Shown piece by piece: positions 52,273 to 54,187 of a DNA stretch of 54,187 nucleotides. Numbering within the stretch: position 1 is the first letter of the stretch; every line of letters starts with the position of its first letter. Origin of the DNA: Acidobacteriota bacterium (lineage in GTDB: Bacteria; Actinomycetota; Actinomycetes; Actinomycetales; Microbacteriaceae); contig JABBOD010000007.1 in NCBI GenBank assembly GCA_019351995.1, positions 1 to 54,187 of the forward strand, given 5' to 3'. Made by a program: the position numbers and the translations under genes. Below the pieces are notes generated by a model. It had not been told where the DNA came from. It saw nothing but the letters and a program-made list of their open reading frames with translations, and did not search any database.

Positions 52273-53201
52273 CAGCGGTCGAGCCGCCGGGCCGGAGGGA
52301 CAGCCATCTTCACAATCGCAGGGTCGACCGCTCCAAAGGACCGTCCGAGAGAACGTCCAACGCGCTTCGCGAGAAAGGCAAGATCTCTGGTGCCACGAAA
52401 CCGGTGGATCTGACGGATCGCTGAGAAAATGATTTCGGGAACTGGCCGGGATCTCGGATTCCGAGGCACGCCAATATCCTCACGGTCGCGCGCGTACGCC
52501 GCCGCAACATCCGAGTACCTGAGGCGGAGCGCTCGTTCTCCCCGGCCATAGCCGTACGACTGCCAGAACACGCTCCGGAGATTGCCGCGTCGCCGGAGGT
52601 GGACGACCGCGAGAGGGCACGATTCGAGGCGATGACCCGCAAGCTGGACGCGCCAGGAGAAGTCGATGTCTTCGGCGGTCTTCAGCGATTCGTCAAATCC
52701 ATGAACGTCCGAGAAGACACCGGAACGGACGCCGAGGTTGCATGACGAGGCCGCGGGAAGATGGGGAAAGAAAGCCAAACGAAACAAGACGTCATCGGAC
52801 TGTGGCAACCCGATTGCCGATCGATTCAGCAGCGAATAGCTGCAACGTCCCGCGACCACATCGGCGGTTTGGAGTGCGCTGTGCATCTCTGCCAACCAGT
52901 CGTCAGCCACCACATCGTCCGCATCACAAAAGACCAACAGCGGAGCCAGCGCCGCCGCAGCACCCGCATTACGCGCGGCCCCAGGACCACGACGCGCCGA
53001 AGCATCCACCACCCTCAGCTGCGGCAACGAACCCAACCGCCACTGCTCCGCCACCGCGATTGTGCGATCACTGGACCCGTTGTCACACACCAACACCTCA
53101 AACGGGAACAGCACCACCTGCCTCGACAACGCAGCCAACTGCTCCCCCAACGTCCGCTCCGCATCGAACGCCGCAATCACAACACTCACCACAGGAACCA
53201 T
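52272..53201 (-). CDS. Glycosyltransferase family 2, array member 2 (mosaic)
   Basis: 309 residues from ATG 53201; a TTG one codon upstream is less likely. Motifs: VSVVIAAFDAERTLGEQLAA, VLVCDNGSSDRTIAVAE, FCDADDVVADDWLAEMHSAL (D-x-D), and FDESLKTAEDIDFSWRVQLA. Residues 1-114 are identical to those of the next gene, encoded by a perfect nucleotide repeat; from residue 115 on the two proteins differ. The identical part uses many GTG, TTG and GGT codons, the rest uses GTC and CTC. This shows a join near 52861. Donor and acceptor are unknown. It overlaps both neighbours (TGATG). Confidence 0.9.
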   Translation of the reverse strand: MVPVVSVVIAAFDAERTLGEQLAALSRQVVLFPFEVLVCDNGSSDRTIAVAEQWRLGSLPQLRVVDASARRGPGAARNAGAAAALAPLLVFCDADDVVADDWLAEMHSALQTADVVAGRCSYSLLNRSAIGLPQSDDVLFRLAFFPHLPAASSCNLGVRSGVFSDVHGFDESLKTAEDIDFSWRVQLAGHRLESCPLAVVHLRRRGNLRSVFWQSYGYGRGERALRLRYSDVAAAYARDREDIGVPRNPRSRPVPEIIFSAIRQIHRFRGTRDLAFLAKRVGRSLGRSFGAVDPAIVKMAVPPARRLDR

Positions 53202-53210
53202 CAACGGCCC
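52861..53210 (-). repeat. Perfect direct repeat, copy A (5' part of GT2 gene 2)
   Basis: 350 bases that I read as identical to 53838-54187, offset 977. The copy covers the 3' six bases and stop of the upstream gene, the ATG overlap and the first 113-114 codons. The left boundary is sharp: 52860 and 53837 already differ. Coding-strand codons are rich in G/T endings. Confidence 0.9.
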
Positions 53211-54178
53211 ACTTCATGCGGCGACGCCGGAGGCTCCACCTGCGGCATCGAACGGTCCACCGAACCGAATCGAGAGCCGAGGGCAATGCCGACATTGAAG
53301 GCGATGTTCGACAAATCGGTCGGGCGACGAACACTCACGGCCTTCCGAACGACACGTCTGACCATCCTGACACCGCGCGAAACTAGGGGCGACGTTGCCG
53401 GGACCGCGCCCTTTGCTGGCGCTGAGGCTTCCCGACGATCGGCGGCAACCGGCAGCGGAGCGAGTCCATCGAAGGCCGCGATCACCCGGGCGTACTTGTA
53501 GCCGAGGCGCTTTTCACCAACACCGTACGCGTAGGCCTGGTGCCACGATGCACGCAGGGTCTCGCGGTTGCTCACCCGCACGATCGCGGTCGGCTGCCAC
53601 TCGAGTCGATGGCCGGAGAGTTGCACTCGCCAACAAAGATCCAGATCTTCACCGGTCTGGAGCGATTCGTCGAATCCGCCCACCGAACGGAACACCTCGG
53701 CACGAACGCCCATGTTCCCGGCGCCGGCGACCGGCAACTGAGGGAAAAACGGGCGCCGGTATGTCGAGAAATCAAAATAGACAGGGGACTCCGGTGCCGA
53801 GTTAAGTTCGGGCCGCTTCGAGGTGCCGCTCACGAAGTCGGCGGTTTGGAGTGCGCTGTGCATCTCTGCCAACCAGTCGTCAGCCACCACATCGTCCGCA
53901 TCACAAAAGACCAACAGCGGAGCCAGCGCCGCCGCAGCACCCGCATTACGCGCGGCCCCAGGACCACGACGCGCCGAAGCATCCACCACCCTCAGCTGCG
54001 GCAACGAACCCAACCGCCACTGCTCCGCCACCGCGATTGTGCGATCACTGGACCCGTTGTCACACACCAACACCTCAAACGGGAACAGCACCACCTGCCT
54101 CGACAACGCAGCCAACTGCTCCCCCAACGTCCGCTCCGCATCGAACGCCGCAATCACAACACTCACCACAGGAACCAT
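53201..54178 (-). CDS. Glycosyltransferase family 2, array member 3 (mosaic)
   Basis: 325 residues from ATG 54178. The N-terminal 114 residues are identical to those of array member 2 (IAAFDAERTLGEQLAALSRQ and so on). The rest is divergent: FVSGTSKRPELNSAPESPVY, FPQLPVAGAGNMGVRAEVF, FDESLQTGEDLDLCWRVQLS, and a longer C-terminus ending EPPASPHEVGR. The join is at 53838. A TGA at 54178-54180 overlapping its ATG implies another gene immediately upstream, beyond the window. It is probably one of a larger tandem family, with donor site shared and acceptor site varied. Confidence 0.9.
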   Translation of the reverse strand: MVPVVSVVIAAFDAERTLGEQLAALSRQVVLFPFEVLVCDNGSSDRTIAVAEQWRLGSLPQLRVVDASARRGPGAARNAGAAAALAPLLVFCDADDVVADDWLAEMHSALQTADFVSGTSKRPELNSAPESPVYFDFSTYRRPFFPQLPVAGAGNMGVRAEVFRSVGGFDESLQTGEDLDLCWRVQLSGHRLEWQPTAIVRVSNRETLRASWHQAYAYGVGEKRLGYKYARVIAAFDGLAPLPVAADRREASAPAKGAVPATSPLVSRGVRMVRRVVRKAVSVRRPTDLSNIAFNVGIALGSRFGSVDRSMPQVEPPASPHEVGR

Positions 54179-54187
54179 CAACGGCCC
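53838..54187 (-). repeat. Perfect direct repeat, copy B (5' part of GT2 gene 3)
   Basis: Same sequence and orientation as copy A. It is cut by the window edge at 54187, so the true repeat may be longer than 350 bases. Confidence 0.9.

Noticed and set aside
52861..54187. Insertion sequence as the cause of the right-end repeat
   Set aside because: The repeat is coding sequence of GT2 genes; there is no transposase, no terminal inverted repeat and no target duplication.
1..54187. CRISPR arrays, tRNA and rRNA genes
   Set aside because: No regularly spaced repeats and no cloverleaf or rRNA consensus were found in the intergenic gaps; only RNase P RNA is supported.

Overview
The window looks like chromosomal DNA of a high-GC Gram-positive actinobacterium, most likely a member of the Microbacteriaceae. 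This is inferred from the GC-rich third positions, polyphosphate glucokinase, a DUF2510 membrane protein, an actinobacterial class A RNase P RNA, and two gene groups that I recall as sharing their order with Mycobacterium tuberculosis (glnE-glnA2 near panB; RNase H / zinc-ribbon-like protein / Nif3-like protein). No rRNA or tRNA gene and no CRISPR array was seen.

Left edge (1-3.9 kb): an accessory segment with an unrecognised gene that runs off the window and a complete tyrosine recombinase, set among poorly coding DNA. A perfect 28-bp palindrome separates it from the core genes. Core block 1 (3.9-16.2 kb): UDP-glucose dehydrogenase (ugd), the nitrogen pair glnE-glnA2, divergently NAD synthetase (split by an apparent frameshift), a YhhN membrane protein, panB, a DUF2510 protein, a DUF72 protein, a 55-residue small protein, methionine aminopeptidase and ppgK. 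Potassium block (16.2-24.3 kb): a structured leader, a 27-residue membrane microprotein, kdpF, kdpA, kdpB, kdpC and the sensor/regulator pair kdpD-kdpE. This is a complete high-affinity K+ uptake operon with its own regulation. Core block 2 (24.3-33.3 kb): a fatty acid desaturase, a cold shock protein with a long leader, rnpB, RNase HI, a coiled-coil protein with a degenerate zinc ribbon, a Nif3-like protein, an NCS1-type permease with a very long disordered N-terminus, an EamA transporter and a DUF1992 protein.

Cell-surface polysaccharide locus (33.6 kb to the right end): an initiating polyprenyl-phosphate sugar transferase, a Wzz/tyrosine-kinase-like chain-length regulator and a low-molecular-weight tyrosine phosphatase lead on the plus strand. 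A tightly overlapping minus-strand operon follows (O-antigen ligase/polymerase-like protein and five glycosyltransferases, one a GT4-GT2 fusion). A divergent plus-strand operon carries an ABC exporter (Wzt/Wzm type), two GT4 enzymes, a WbsX-type protein and a small membrane protein. At the right edge a tandem minus-strand array of GT2 glycosyltransferases contains a perfect direct repeat of at least 350 bp. The repeat makes the N-terminal 114 residues of two neighbouring enzymes identical while the rest diverges. The repeat has a different codon style from its surroundings and reaches the window edge, so the array probably continues. Ugd, at the other end of the window, could supply UDP-glucuronate to this locus.

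The observations most worth following up are the mosaic GT2 array, the NCS1 permease with its roughly 580-residue disordered extension, the nadE frameshift, and the double small-protein start of the kdp operon.
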